The translations under genes and the position numbers were made by a program. Below, in pieces: positions 22,361 to 35,626 of a stretch of DNA of 64,000 nt. The notes under the pieces were generated by a model, which did not search any database, was not told the origin of the DNA, and worked only from the letters and a program-made list of their open reading frames with translations. This DNA is from Hygrophila difformis. Its lineage: Eukaryota; Streptophyta; Magnoliopsida; Lamiales; Acanthaceae. Position 1 is the stretch's first letter. Every line of letters begins with the position of its first letter. Where the stretch lies: positions 29,193,849 to 29,257,848 of the forward strand of contig JAOANR010000005.1 in NCBI GenBank assembly GCA_030278955.1. Reading direction: 5' to 3'.

Positions 22361-25300
22361 ATGGCAGGAACCACGACGGATGATCTGGCCAAGCAGATTC
22401 AGGCTCTAACCAACATGGTAGCCGGGTTATCCACCGAGATGGGAACTCTGTCTACCACTACCACTCAATTAACTACCAGGTTAAATGACATGGATGACAG
22501 GATGGAAGGACGTTTCACTGCTTTAAGTAACGACATCCGGACTGTGGAGGAGCGGATAGAGGAGACGAGATCGCGAAGATCTGATTTAGGGAGTATAATT
22601 GGCGAAATTGGTCCTCACCAGGGAATGCTGATTGCTGAACGGGAAATGGAGGAGATCGCACAACAGCAACAACAGGCACAAGTGCCAATACAACCTCCAC
22701 CACCGGTTAATCAACCAGCCGCACCTGCACCCGCAGTACTCCCTCAAAATGCACCTCCTCCGAACGCACTTCCTCCGGCCGCAGTTCCACCAAATATTCC
22801 TGCTCCAGTTCCAGCTGGTCATCTGAGAGCAGCAGTCCGCAATGTTCCACGTGCTGACAGAGGAAGAAGGTATCATAATTATGACCCCGAACATGGTCGA
22901 AGGATTCCAGGATACAACGGACAAGATTATCAGGATCCGGACGGGCCAGATCTGCGAGGTCTGAAATTACAGATTCCTACCTTCAAAGGAACAGGCGGAC
23001 CCGATGAATTTCTTGACTGGAGAGATGCGATAGAGCTATGTTTTCAACTGTACAACCATTCTGACATAATCAAAATCAGATTGGCTGTGAGTGAATTCCG
23101 CGAGTATGCTCTTACTTGGTGGATCACTCATAATCGCATCCGAGCCAGACGGCAGCAGCCCGATCTTGAAACATGGGAAGAATTTATGATAGAAATGGAT
23201 CGTCGTTTTGTACCCAATAACTACAGGATGGACTTATATATGAAGCTACAGGACTGTGTCCAAGGAAACAGGACTGTAGAAGAATATTATAAAGAGTTGG
23301 AGTACATTATGATGAGATCTGCCATACGGGAAGACGAAGGGCTATTCATCACCCGTTTCATCAAAGGATTGAGGCTCGACGTCCAGAAGGAGATCAAGCT
23401 CAGACATTATGAGGATCTGCAGGAGTGCATTCATCTTGCTACTACATTGGATATCCAAATGAAGCAAGAACGAAGCCGCCAGCACTCCAGCTCACATTCT
23501 CATCCGCCAAGGCAGTGGAGTTCAAAGCCTGAAGCTGATAAGCATAAATCCTATCCAAAGGATGACAAAGGGAACAAGCCCCGAGGTTTCGAGTTAGGAA
23601 AAGATTTCCGAACTGATAGGCGAGATGATCGAAGGCCTCAAGAGCCAGACAGATATCGACCCAAAAGGGGAGATAAAGATATTATTTGTTATAAATGTCG
23701 CCAACCTGGCCATATTTCTCCTAATTGCCCTAATGTACGCAGAGCTAATGTAGTTACTACTGAAACAGGTGACTACCGAATTGTGGGCTTTGAAGAGGAT
23801 GAGGCCGAGAATGAAGACGAAGAAAGAGAAGCCGACGAGTATGGGTATGGCAGTGACGAGTCCGCAGACGAGTGCATCAATCAAGATGAAGTCCGTCTAC
23901 CCAACTTGGTCGCCATGAGAGTGTTGAATATTGAGAAATAGATTGACAACCCCGACAACGAGCTTGCCCAAAGAGAGAATTTATTTCATTGTTATGGGGA
24001 GATTTGTGGAAATTTGACTTCTATTATTGTTGATAACGGTAGTTGTACCAATGTAATAAGTCTATATGCTGTAAGAAAGATGAAAATACCTACCGAAAAC
24101 CACACTCGTCCATACCAACTCCATTGGATGAACGATAGTGGGAGTACGAAGGTAACCATGAGAGCTAAAGTACCATTAAAAATAGGGACTTATTATTCTG
24201 AGAATGTAGAATGTGACGTTGTACCTATGACCGCTTGTCACCTACTCCTTGGTCGCCCTTGGATGTTCGACAAATCAGTCATGTACAACGGGCGCAAAAA
24301 CTCTTTATGTTTTCTACACAGGGACAAAAGAATAGCTGTCAAGCCATTATCTATGGCTACAGTTCATGCCAACCAGAAGACCCTGTTAGAAAATATTAAG
24401 AAGGAAGAAGCTGAATTTCAGCAAAAGCGGAAGGGTAAGGCTAAAGTGGATCAACAAGCACCTCGATCTAACAATGCTATTGCTTTTACAGATCAATGCT
24501 TGCTGTCCACCAGAACTGAATTTCAGGAGGCTATACAAGAACCCGAATTTTCAGGTTACTGTCTCTTAGCCTTTGTTAAGCTAATTGTCTGTGTTAATGA
24601 AACAGTCTCTGCTGCACCTGATGTGCCTAATGAATTTCGCAGGATGCTGGATCGCAACAGGGACGTGTTTCCGGATGAAGTACCCGCGGGACTACCCCCA
24701 ATTCGAGGGATCGAACATCGCATTGACTTTGTTCCCGGGGCCTCCATTCCGAATAGGCCAGCATACCGAATGAACCCCGAAGAGACTAAAGAGATTCAGA
24801 AACAAGTCCAAGAGCTTTTGGACAAAGGTTGGGTTCGGGAGAGCCTGTCTCCCTGTGCTGTGCCTGTGCTTCTTGTGCCGAAGAAGAACGGGACTTGGAG
24901 GATGTGCGTGGATTGCCGAGCCGTGAATGCGATCACGATCAAGTACCGCCATCCTATACCAAGGCTCGATGACATGCTTGACGAACTAGGTGGAGCGAGC
25001 ATCTTTTCAAAGATCGATCTTCGAAGTGGCTACCACCAGATTAGAATGCAGCCCGGGGATGAGTGGAAAACAGCCTTCAAAACCAAGTTCGGGTTGTACG
25101 AATGGCTGGTGATGCCATTCGGACTGACAAACGCGCCATCTACGTTCATGAGACTGATGAATGAGACATTGAGGATTTACATTGGAAAATTCGTTGTTGT
25201 ATATTTTGATGATATACTTATTTACAGCAACTGTCTATCTGATCATGTCTCTCATGTGGAACAGGTATTAAGGAAGCTGCGAGAAGCCCAACTGTATGCC

Positions 25301-27511
25301 AACATGGAAAAATGCACCTTTTGCGTTCCAGAGGTAATATTTCTGGGTTTTATCGTCAGCAGTAAAGGTCTTAAAGTGGATGAATCCAAGATAACCGCCA
25401 TAACTGAATGGAAGCCACCTACCTCAGTCCATGAAGTAAGGAGTTTCCTTGGGTTATGTGGGTTTTTCAGACGGTTCGTCCCACAGTTCAGTATTATTGC
25501 TGCACCCCTGACTGCACTTCTCAAGAAGAGTACTCCATACAAATGGGGAATTGCAGAACAGAAAGCCTTTGAGGAGTTGAAAGAAAAGTTGACACATGCT
25601 CCCGTCCTAGCACTACCTAACTTTGACTATCCATTCGAGATCGAATGCGATGCATCAGGAACTGGATGTGGAGCCGTGCTAATTCAAGAAGGCCGTCCAG
25701 TGGCCTATCACAGTGAGAAATTTTCGGGAGCTCAACTGAATTATTCTACTTATGACAAGGAGCTATACGTTGTGATACGGGCACTGAAGACCTGGCAACA
25801 TTATCTGAGGAGCAGAGAGTTCATAATCCATACGGACCATGACACCTTGAAGCATATCAGATCGCAGGATCAGTTGAGCAGAAGACATGCAAGGTGGAGT
25901 GGGTTTCTAGAGACATTTCCGTATGTGATTAAATATAAGAAGGGCAAGGAAAATGTAGTAGCAGACGCTCTTTCGAGAAGATTGTCACTGACCGCATATG
26001 CTACTACGCATTTGATTGGATTCGAACATATCCGTGAGCTCTATAGCACTGATGCAGATTTCAAGGAAATCTGGGAGAAGACGGAGAAGCATGCCTTCAA
26101 GGAATACTCTCGTCTGGAGGGTTTCCTTTATTTTGGGAATCGATTATGCATACCGAAGGGTTCGATCAGAGAACTGCTTGTTAAAGAAGCACACAGTGGA
26201 GATATGATGGGACATTTCGGGAGAAATGTCACTGTGTCCATACTATCTGATCGGTTCTTCTGGCCCGGATTACCGAAGCAAGTGGAGGACTTCATTGCAA
26301 AATGCATCACTTGCCTGAAGGCAAAATCCACTGTGAAGCCCCATGGATTATACAAGGCTTTGCCCATCCCAGACGGCCCTTGGGTAGATTTGTCAATGGA
26401 CTTCGTTTTGGGGTTACCCAGAACTGCCCGAGCAAAGGATTCCATCTTCGTGGTCGTTGACAGATTTTCCAAGATGGCCCATTTCATCCCATGTGCCAAA
26501 ACAAATGATGCCTCCCATGTGGCCAAGATATTCTTCAAGGAGGTTGTGCGCCTGCACGGGACTCCGAAAACCATTGTGTCAGACCGGGACGCCAAATTTG
26601 TGAGTTACTTTTGGAAGTCACTGTGGTCTGAAATAGGTACAAAACTTCTTTTCTCTACAGCATATCACCCACAAACAGATGGCCAGACCGAATCTGTCAA
26701 TCGGGTCCTTGGCAATCTGTTGAGGATAATTACATCTTCCAATTCTAAAAGTTGGGATGAATGCCTTCCGTATATCGAGTTTGCTTATAACAGACATGTA
26801 CACAGTGCCACACACATGTCACCATTTGAAATAGTTTATGGCTTTAACCCACTGACACCATTGGATCTGTTGCCACTTCCTCCGAGTGAGCATAAAAATG
26901 CAGTTGGCAGGGACAGGGCGAGAGCGATTAAGGATTTGCACAAGGACGTGCAGAAAAGTCTGGAGAAAGCCGCTGAGACATATGCGAAGTACAACAATCG
27001 CGGCAGAAAGAAGCTCATACTCCACCCCGAGGATTGGGTTTGGGTGCACATGCGCAAGGAGCGATTTCCTATGAAACGACGCACCAAACTTTCTCCTCGA
27101 GGAGACGGACCATTTAGAGTTCTAGATAGAATTAATGATAATGCTTATAGACTAGAACTACCTGAGGAGTACGGACTGAATCCCACTTTTAATGTTGCAG
27201 ATTTGCAGCTGTACGAGAGGGACGACGAGGATGCTGATCGGTTGATGGCTCAACCTTCCGAAGGGGGAGGGGATGGCATGGGAGCCAAGTCAACAGCGTT
27301 GACCATCCCGGAGGGACCCGGCTCAAAACAGCACGCCAAGAGATTCCTGACTGCTATTGCCAAAATATTATCTGAGGAATCAGATAAATGGGAGCAGTCC
27401 AAATGCCGAGCAGAACAGATCAAAGGAAGCACAGTCATCCAGTGGGAACAGACAGAAGAATACCGGATAGAACCGGGACCCATCACTCTGGGTCCCGCTT
27501 CTTCAGACTGA
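22361..27511 (+). pseudogene. A2 gag-pol polyprotein with one premature TAG
   Basis: 1717 codons in one frame, interrupted only by TAG at 23939-23941 (codon 527), where A1 and A3 have CAG. The start is MAGTTTDD, matching the other A copies. Domains: coiled-coil N-terminus, proline-rich linker (~110-160), Gag domain (~200-390) and CCHC knuckle 443-456. The stop lies between knuckle and protease. The protease has Asp558 in DNGS. RT has YFDD with the catalytic pair 950-951, and RNase H has Asp1097. The integrase has an HHCC region and the triad Asp1347, Asp1408, Glu1444 (35 residues between the last two). The last 79 codons lie in the 3' LTR and include a GP-x-SK-x-x-AKRF motif resembling the CR motif of CRM elements. 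Only Gag would be made unless the stop is read through. Confidence 0.9.
27261..27273 (+). other. Polypurine tract of A2
   Basis: AAGGGGGAGGGGA immediately before the LTR start TGGCATGG. It is translated in frame as part of the integrase tail (EGGGDG). Confidence 0.87.
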
Positions 27512-28452
27512 AGATCGAAAGCAGAATGACCTCCGGATGCAGAAACAGAACAAATCAGCATGAAGAGGTCCAAACAGAGGGTTCCGCCGTCACCGTCGCC
27601 GTCGCCGGGAACACCGCCGGAGCTCCGGCGAGGTTGCCGGAACCTGGCCGGAATCTGGCCGGAACTTGGTCGGAAAAGTCGCCGGTCAAACGCCGGTCAA
27701 CGGAAGTCAACGCCGGAGTCGTGAAGGACGGACCCAGTTCAGATTCAGTCTCGGAGTACTTTGTCGCGGAAGGCCCCTTGTCGCGGAAGGTCCCTTTGTC
27801 GCGGAAGGCCCCTTGTCGCGGAAGGTCACTTTGTCGCGGAAGATCACTTTGTCGCGGAAGGCCCCTTGTCGCGGAAGGTTCCTTTGTCGCGGAAGGCCCC
27901 TTGTCGCGGAAGGTCACTTTGTCGCGGAAGGTCACTTTGTCGCGGAAGGCCCCTTGTCGCGGAAGGTCCCTTTGTCGCGGAAGAGGAGCCTTTGTCGCCA
28001 AGCCTCGACTTTTGTCGCGATGCCAAGCTCCGCGACAAAGCCCTCAGTCCGCGACCAACCTATCTTTTCCTTACTGTTTTGTTGAAAACTCGTGTAGGGT
28101 TGTTTATTTCCTTCCTTTTGCTAGTTTAAGGGTTTCCCTATATATATGGGAACCCTAACACTTTTGTAGCCACTTTTGATATTGAATGAAAATACACTCT
28201 TCTTTCAAAAGTCATTACCGAGAGCATTTTCTCTCAAATTCATGGATTTGATTCAAGCTTGGCTTCGGCTATCAATCGAGATTGAGACACCTTGATTGAT
28301 TATCACTTTGAAGGATTGAAAGGAGGAAGGGGGTCACCATATTGGAGGGGTTGGTTGTCTTCAAGCTTCAATCTATTCTTAGTGAAGTCTCATCTATCTT
28401 TCATTCTTGTTATTTCCATTATTAGCCTATAGTATTCAATCGATCCGTGGCA
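27274..28452 (+). repeat. A2 3' LTR
   Basis: 1179 bp, ending CGATCCGTGGCA directly before GAGAC. It carries the stop codon of gag-pol at 27509-27511 and GTCGCGG subrepeats at about 27761-28060. Confidence 0.95.
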
Positions 28453-28457
28453 GAGAC

Positions 28458-29457
28458 CCACTAATTTTAAGTACATATCTGGCTTATAGGTATGTGGTAC
28501 AAAACGATGTTCCATGATATCCAATAAATGTTCCCAATCTGCTATTTGAGCTCTTCCCGCGGTATGGAGATCAGAACAGTATTTCTTCCACCAAAGCTGT
28601 GCATAATCTTTGAATTCGGTCACGGCCAACTGGACCTTCTTGAAGTCTGAGTAGTTATGGCAATTATAGATCATCTCCATCGAATGTTTCCAATCGAGAA
28701 ATTCATTAGGATCACTCGTCCCCTTGAACGCAGGTATGGTGAACTTAATGCTTTTCAAATTGTCATCCATTCGCGGCTCTCCTTCAAAATCAGCAGCTGG
28801 ATCGAAGTTCAAACGGTGTCTTGCTGGTGGCACATTTGGCGGCACAGGTGCTCCGACAGGTGGTGGTGGAGGCATAGCTAAATGATCGGTTACAGGAGTT
28901 TCAGGTCGAACCGTGGGATTGGCCTGCAATGGTGGGTGCAAACGGTGTCGTTCACTGGATCGCGGACCTAAACTCCGGTTAAATTCCCCAAACTGCAGTT
29001 CTCGTTCGGCTAAGACTTCCTCTGCAGTTGTCATATCGGCCCGGGAGACTCCGCTAGTTCCTTCTTGTAGAGTTCTCGGGAGCGTAGACGCTACTGCCGG
29101 TATTGTGGATGGGTTATTCTGGGGTGTGGTACTCTGAGACGGAGCATTTTGAGGTGTCGTGTTCTGTGGTGACGGAGTAGGGAAGAAGGCTTCCTCCAAT
29201 CTCCGTTCGACTCGGTTCATGACTAACCTCTCAATTGCTTCACTTTGGAATCGTACCCGGCCTGCAATATCATCAACAATTTCATCAACACGAGTATTGA
29301 CTTCTTCAACACGCTTATTGACAGTTTCAATATTAGAAGAATTAATATTTAAAGACTGAGTAAGCGTGTCGATGTCGGTCTTCTTGGCACTGGTCTCATG
29401 CAGAGTTCGCATCATTTCCATCAGATCAGACATCGTTGGTTCAGTGCGTCCTGCCAT
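28458..29457 (-). CDS. C gag, 5' portion
   Basis: Starts at the ATG 29457-29455 (MAGRTEPTMSDLMEMM), eight to ten codons into a coiled-coil-like N-terminus (residues ~10-95). A proline/glutamine/asparagine-rich linker follows, then the start of the Gag domain (SIKFTIPAFKGTSDP...LWWKKY...RFVPHTYKPDMYLKL). The frame is then cut by A2. The continuation is at 19313 and downstream. The natural translation of this fragment runs a few codons into the A2 LTR, to a stop at 28390. It is broken but otherwise undamaged. Confidence 0.87.
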
Positions 29458-31140
29458 CTCACAGATAAAATTATTTTATAGATATAAGATGTTAGAGAAA
29501 TAAACAGAAATCTGTAGAGTGAACTCGCAGATATTCCTCTCGATTTCAGTCCCTTGGCCCAGACACCACTGTCGAAATTCACCTGCTCAATGACCCAATT
29601 AGATGCAAAGAAGAGAAATAATTGCGACGCGCAAATCACGAAGCAGTATGAAGTGCTCGACTCAATCAAAGGACGCTATGATATGTATGTGATATGCAAT
29701 GCAAATGATAATTGAGCACAAGTCGATGATTAGTGCTATTGCTATCAACGTTCACAATCCTTCCAAATTGGTTATGTCCTTGATTGATCCCAAATATATG
29801 AGTAGGCTCACAGAAAAATAACACTCGGGAAAAAAAAAAGTCGTAATACTCAAGTGGCTTCTCGGCTAGGTATCACAACTCATGAGAGGAATTCCAATGC
29901 CTTTATAATAGGCGGAACTTCAACTCAGTGTTCGTGAACTTTGTTCAGAGGAACAATTGTGCCAGTCAGATATCCACTTTATTGTATCACTAAAAATATA
30001 TGTCCCAATATCCCAAATATAAGTTGGTGGCTCACTTTTGCACTCAAAAGACTTGGAAATATTTCCCAATAATCAAAACACTCAATCCCAATTGATTTGG
30101 AGGCTGGCAGATTTGGCACTATGTGAATTTGGTGGTTTTTATCCCTCCCAACGGTACCAAGGACAAAGGGGATCAATATGATAGCGACTAAGGGTGAGTT
30201 AGGGGGCAAAATAATGCAAAAGTGGTACTATTACTGCTCTTACGCGCCCTCACGCGCCCTCATTGTCTGGTGTCGCCAGCTTTTGGGCAATTGGTACAAA
30301 AGTGGTCATAACTTTGTCAATACTTGTCCAAAACACTTGATTCAAATTGCAATGGATTCAGGACTCAATTTTCTTGAAGATGGTTGAAGATTCATCAAGA
30401 AACTCAAAGAACTCAAGAAGTTATGAACATTCAAAGTTTGCTGCAGATTCGGACTCACAGTGGCAGTTTTTTTGTTTTTGTGATTTGATCGACCAAATGA
30501 GCTCCAAACGCCTTGAAACCACTTCCAACCGATTCCTAACACCCGAAATGTGTAAACCAGACCCTTGGAATTATAGCAGGTCGCTCACCCCAACTTGGAA
30601 CAAACACCAAAAGTTCAGATTGTGAAAATGGAGAGCAAACTAGGCACTTGTTCAACCAAACTTGTGTTCAATGCTCAAAATGCTTTGGGAATAATGCAAT
30701 ATCCATACATTGATGTTCAAACACATGGAAACAAGCATAGAAACACAAAATCAAAGGATCAAAAAGCAAAACATATGATATTTTTGGATTTTGGATGAAG
30801 AACATGAAGAACACTCATGAATCTTCAAATGAACATAACTTTGGCATATGAACTCCGATTTTGATGAATCATACACCAATGGAAAGCTCTTGAGATGAGG
30901 ATTAAGAATATTGGATCAGATTTCTCAAAATTCCAAGGGGTCAAAACCAGAAAATCAAAACAGTGGACAGAATGCTTATTTTTAGGGTTTTCTTGAAATG
31001 GTTTTGATGAAGATGAAGGATTTGGAAAAATTTGGGCATTATAACCCCTAGAAAATGGATGATTTTAGGTTGCCAAATGGAACGTGGTTCCAAATGGGGA
31101 GTGGTGGTGTGTGAAGTGAATCCTACCAACTAGCAAACAA
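29458..31140 (-). other. C 5' leader, non-coding
   Basis: It shares several hundred bp of high similarity with the leader of E (43966-45300), including the AATAAAGTGGATATCTGACT block (plus-strand 29965-29985). The ATTACGACTTTTT...CCCGAGTGTTATTTT stretch and the GATTGAGTCGA block are also shared. A possible intron runs from CAG/GTGAAT (29582) to the first AG (29459-29458) after CTAAC (29495-29491), about 125 nt, ending right before the ATG. Confidence 0.65.
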
Positions 31141-31154
31141 TGGCTTTGATACCA
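31141..31154 (-). other. C primer-binding site
   Basis: The minus strand reads TGGTATCAAAGCCA, one mismatch from the initiator tRNA-Met complement. The same variant occurs in B2. It lies 11 bases from the LTR. Confidence 0.85.
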
Positions 31155-31165
31155 AAATAATTTGA

Positions 31166-32264
31166 TGCCATGGATCGGTTTGCTTGCTAAGTTGGTCCTT
31201 GGATGAAGGAGATGAACAAGAACACAAAATAAAGAAAAATAAAAGGATAGGGGAATTTTTGGAAGAAGGAGACTAAGTAAATCCAAGGGAAGTGAGATTT
31301 ACCCAAGACAAATGGATTTCATGAGTGCATCTTCCAATAAGGCCATTGAAGCAAATTCCAATCTTCAATGGTGTGGGTGAACCTAGGGTTTACTCACAAA
31401 GTGTTGAGAACCAAGTGTTGGCTCTCAAGAGAGAAAAGTGACTTTGATTCAATGAAATGAGTTGTTCAAAAATATCAAAGTGAATACAAAAGCTTGGGGA
31501 CCCCATATATATAGAGGAAGCCCATAATATTAAGTTAAACAACCCTAGCAATGTTTTCAACAAACTGGATACAAGGAAATAGTAAACTGGATAAGCTTTG
31601 TCGCTAAGAGGGTCGTGTCGCGAAGGGACTTGTCGCGGAAGGGGGTTTGTCGCGGAAGGAGCTTTGTCGCGGAAGGGGGCTTGGTCGCGGAAGGGGGCCT
31701 TGTCGCGGAAGGGGGTTCCGCGACAAAGTGGTAACTCCGCGACAAAGGTAGCTCCGCGACAAAGGAGCATGTTCCGCGACAGATGAAGAAATCCTCCAAC
31801 TTTCATCCGACTGGGGCCCACTGAGTCCGGCGACACTGTTCCGACGTTGACCGGTCGTTGACCGGTGCCGGCGACTTTTCTGGCGAAGTTCCGGCTAACT
31901 TCCGGCGACTTCACCGGAGCTCCGGCGAACCTCCGATGATGACGGCGGCAACGGCGGCGGCGGCTGTGGGGCCCTCCGTTGACCTCCTTATGCTGTTTTG
32001 ATCTGTTTGTGCATCTGGAGGTCTCCTTTCTTCCGGATTTAGCTGGACGGGCTGGGTCCCAAATTAATGAGACCCGGGCCCTTCCGGTATTCGTCCGCCT
32101 GCATCAGCAGCTTCAATTTGGGCTCCTTCTTCGGCTCCAGTTTATCTGCTTCCTGAAATAAAAATAAAGAGACAGAATTAATAAACTTCTTTATTCGTGC
32201 CTTTGAAACCGGCCCTTCCGGGAAATAGGGAATCATGATGCCATGTGTCATGACATCCATGTCA
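31166..32264 (-). repeat. C 5' LTR
   Basis: 1099 bp with the same termini as the 3' LTR. GTCGCGG direct/inverted repeats lie at 31606-31786. It borders CTAAT (32265-32269), after which the RT of A1 resumes. Confidence 0.94.
31506..31513 (-). promoter_or_regulatory. Predicted TATA box of the C 5' LTR
   Basis: The minus strand reads CCTCTATATATATGGGG. It is equivalent in position and context to the family A TATA, upstream of a TTGTATTCACTTTGATA block. Confidence 0.58.
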
Positions 32265-34133
32265 CTAATGAATTTCGCAGGATGCTGGATCGCAACAGGG
32301 ACGTGTTTCCGGATGAAGTACCCGCGGGACTACCCCCAATTCGAGGGATCGAACATCGCATTGACTTTGTTCCCGGGGCCTCCATTCCGAATAGGCCAGC
32401 ATACCGAATGAACCCCGAAGAGACTAAAGAGATTCAGAAACAAGTCCAAGAGCTTTTGGACAAAGGTTGGGTTCGGGAGAGCCTGTCTCCCTGTGCTGTG
32501 CCTGTGCTTCTTGTGCCAAAGAAGAACGGGACTTGGAGGATGTGCGTGGACTGCCGAGCCGTGAATGCGATCACGATCAAGTACCGCCATCCCATACCAA
32601 GGCTCGATGATATGTTGGACGAACTAGGTGGAGCGAGCATCTTTTCAAAGATCGATCTTCGAAGTGGCTACCACCAGATCAGAATGCAGCCCGGTGATGA
32701 GTGGAAGACAGCCTTCAAAACCAAGTTCGGGTTGTACGAATGGCTGGTGATGCCATTCGGACTGACAAACGCGCCATCTACGTTCATGAGACTGATGAAT
32801 GAGACATTGAGGATTTATATTGGAAAATTCGTTGTTGTATATTTTGATGATATACTTATTTACAGCAACTGTCTATCTGATCATGTCTCTCATGTGGAAC
32901 AGGTATTAAGGAAGCTGCGAGAAGCCCAACTGTATGCAAACATGGAAAAATGCACCTTTTGCGTTCCAGAGGTGATATTTCTGGGTTTTATCGTCAGCAG
33001 TAAAGGTCTTAAAGTGGATGAATCCAAGATAACCGCCATAACTGAATGGAAGCCACCTACCTCAGTCCATGAAGTAAGGAGTTTCCTTGGGTTATGTGGG
33101 TTTTTCAGAAGATTCGTCCCACAGTTCAGTATAATTGCTGCACCCCTGACTGCACTATTAAAGAAGGGATTTCCATACAAGTGGGGGATTGCAGAACAGA
33201 AATCCTTTGAGGAGTTGAAAGAAAAACTGACTCATGCTCCAGTCCTGGCACTGCCCAATTTTGATTATCCATTCGAAATTGAATGTGATGCATCAGGAAC
33301 AGGATGTGGAGCTGTGCTGATTCAAGAAGGCCGCCCAGTGGCCTATCACAGTGAGAAATTTTCGGGAGCTCAACTGAATTATTCTACTTATGACAAGGAG
33401 CTATACGCTGTGATACGGGCACTGAAGACCTGGCAGCATTATTTGAGGAGCAGAGAGTTCATAATCCATACGGACCATGACACCTTGAAGCATATCAGAT
33501 CGCAGGATCAGTTGAGCAGAAGACATGCAAGGTGGAGTGGGTTTCTAGAGACATTTCCGTATGTGATTAAATATAAGAAGGGCAAGGAAAATGTAGTAGC
33601 AGATGCTCTTTCGAGAAGATTGGCACTGACCGCATATGCTACTACGCATTTGATTGGATTCGAACATATCCGTGAGCTCTATAGCACTGATGCAGATTTC
33701 AAGGAAATCTGGGAGAAGACGGAGAAGCATGCCTTCAAGGAATACTCTCGTCTGGAGGGTTTCCTTTATTTTGGGAATCGATTATGCATACCGAAGGGTT
33801 CGATCAGAGAACTGCTTGTTAAAGAAGCACACAGTGGAGATATGATGGGACATTTCGGGAGAAATGTCACTGTGTCCATACTATCTGATCGGTTCTTCTG
33901 GCCCGGATTACCGAAGCAAGTGGAGGACTTCATTGCAAAATGCATCATTTGCCTGAAGGCAAAATCCACTGTGAAGCCCCATGGATTATACAAGGCATTG
34001 CCCGTCCCAGACGGCCCTTGGGTAGATTTGTCAATGGACTTCGTTTTGGGGTTACCCAGAACTGCCCGAGCAAAGGATTCCATCTCCGTGGTCGTTGACA
34101 GATTTTCCAAGATGGCCCATTTCATCCCATGTG
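32265..34133 (+). pseudogene. A1 pol, middle part (RT, RNase H, integrase N-terminus)
   Basis: Continuation of the second A1 copy after C. It includes the rest of RT with YFDD (near 32847), RNase H (ECDASG near 33285), the integrase zinc region (EAHSGD…MGHFG, C-x-x-C) and the SMDFVLGL catalytic aspartate. It is cut at 34133 by E. The frame is open across this stretch and stays in phase with 47858 onward when E is removed. No intact gag-pol exists because of the upstream damage. Confidence 0.88.
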
Positions 34134-35604
34134 TGACATGAATGTCCGGACCAACCCGACAAATTATCCGGATCAAATCAAGAATGGGCTTCAAAGAATT
34201 AATTTGATGAAGATAAGAGGTGGGCTCGATTTAAAAATAGGCCTTTGGGCTCAGATTGAAGACATGGCCCAATGTACTTGTAGCCCAAGAGCCCATCCTA
34301 CAATCCATGGGCCCAATTTAATGATGAAGCCCAAGCAAGCCCACTTCACCCATGTTGCGGCCCAAAATGAGAATTCCATTACTTCTTTTAATCCAACACT
34401 GCCGAGCCCATCACCCAATTTGCTGCCATCATTTGATCAATTCAAATACAAGTATAGTGGGTCCCGCCAAGTTGAGAATTCATCTTCTTCAACAATTCCC
34501 GTCGTCCATGTCCATCCCGGCGGCCGGCCATTGTCTTCAAGCTTGCAACCTCCGACTACCATCCATACCACTTTTGCCTCCATGGTTTTCCGGCAAGCTT
34601 CAACAAAGGCTCATCTCCTTCCTCGACGAATCCAACACCGGCTGCCACCTCTTCATCCACCAACGAGCTTCAATGTCGCCGGTATCTTCATCTTCGTCAT
34701 TCCGGCTCCGATCGGCCTGCTGCTATCTTTCCCGTTAGCCTTTGACTTCGACGGGAGCTCTCCATCTCCTGCCCACAACGGCCAACCACATCGGGCAGCA
34801 GCTCCGACGGGACCATCTCCACTTCGGCCACCTCACCCGAAGGAAGAAACCCTCATTTTATCCTCCGGCAGAAAAGCGGCAGCAGCTCACCATCCCTCCG
34901 GCGTCTTCTCCATTACTCCCGAGCCATCTCCGTTAATTCTTTACCACCGGCGAACCCCGAAAACCGCAACTCCGATGAAGAATAAAACCCCGATTCGCCG
35001 TCGCAAGTTCAATCTCCGGCCAACCAACATCCTGCCCTTGCCGTCGTCGATCTCCGGCCATCACATCTTCATCCCGTGGCCACTGCACCATCTTCGACTT
35101 GTTCCGGTCGTCGTCTCTATCATTCCGGCGAAAAGAAACCAACTCCGGCGAAGGTCGCCTTCGTACCACCGAGCAGAAGGCACCCGCATCTCCATGTCCA
35201 TGTCGCGGAACCCGAGCACCCCCTGTCGCGAACCTCCTCCGCCAGTCGCGAACCTCCTTCCCCGGTCGCCATCCCCTCTCCATTTTGTTCCACGCCATGT
35301 TGCTGCCTAGCGCCAGGCTCAACAATTATATTAGCACTTGTTTAATTTGTTTTAGGGCTTGTTTAATTAGTTGTAATGGGTTGATTAAAGCCCCTAATTA
35401 ATTGTCTAGCTTAATTAATCTTTGTAACTAGGGTTTGCCTATATATGGTTTCCCCCAACTTCATTTGTCACCTTTTGAAATATTATTGAATATTTTGCTT
35501 GAAAGCATGAATCAATTTATTCTTGAGGTCATTTGAGAGTTTGTGGGAACCGAAAACCCTCACCTATCTTCATCTATTCGATTTCTTTGCTTCGATCCAT
35601 GGCA
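34134..35604 (+). repeat. E 5' LTR
   Basis: 1471 bp, TGACATGAATGTCC to CGATCCATGGCA. The central part is very proline/serine-codon rich and contains a 393-codon open stretch shared with the 3' LTR. GTCGCGG/GTCGCGA words cluster at about 35204-35270. TATA at 35440. Confidence 0.93.
35440..35446 (+). promoter_or_regulatory. Predicted TATA box of the E 5' LTR
   Basis: TATATAT within GGGTTTGCCTATATATGG. The 3' LTR has two extra bases here. A TTTTGAAATATTATTGAATA block follows, as in other families. Confidence 0.55.
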
Positions 35605-35613
35605 TCAATTATT

Positions 35614-35626
35614 TGGTATCAGAGCC
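35614..35626 (+). other. E primer-binding site (initiator tRNA-Met)
   Basis: TGGTATCAGAGCC, nine bases after the LTR end. Confidence 0.88.

Larger units (their letters stand above)
19314..28452 (+). mobile_element. A2: nearly intact family A Ty3/gypsy (CRM-like) retrotransposon
   Basis: 9139 bp, inserted into the gag of C with the duplication GAGAC (19309-19313 and 28453-28457). Both LTRs, primer site, leader, one long gag-pol and the polypurine tract are present. The 5' LTR is 21 bp longer because of a CCG-type trinucleotide run near 19635. Otherwise I count about 5 substitutions over ~1.18 kb, so it is a recent insertion. It is the best reference for family A in the window. Confidence 0.95.
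14163..32264 (-). mobile_element. C: Ty3/gypsy (CRM-like) retrotransposon, interrupted by A2
   Basis: Inserted into the second RT copy of A1 with the duplication CTAAT (14158-14162 and 32265-32269). In its own orientation it runs from the 5' LTR at 31166-32264, through the primer site, leader and gag, to the 3' LTR at 14163-15259. Without A2 it is about 8.96 kb. LTRs differ by about 7 substitutions over 1.1 kb by eye. Confidence 0.93.

Noticed and set aside
23939..23941. Programmed readthrough of the A2 TAG
   Set aside because: The bases after the stop (ATTGAC) do not match known plant or retroviral readthrough contexts, and sibling copies have CAG.
35076..35401. Overlapping proline/arginine-rich short frames in the E LTRs (also 46598-47647)
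   Set aside because: Several overlapping phases are open at once because of GC-rich composition. No domain or codon bias points to a gene.
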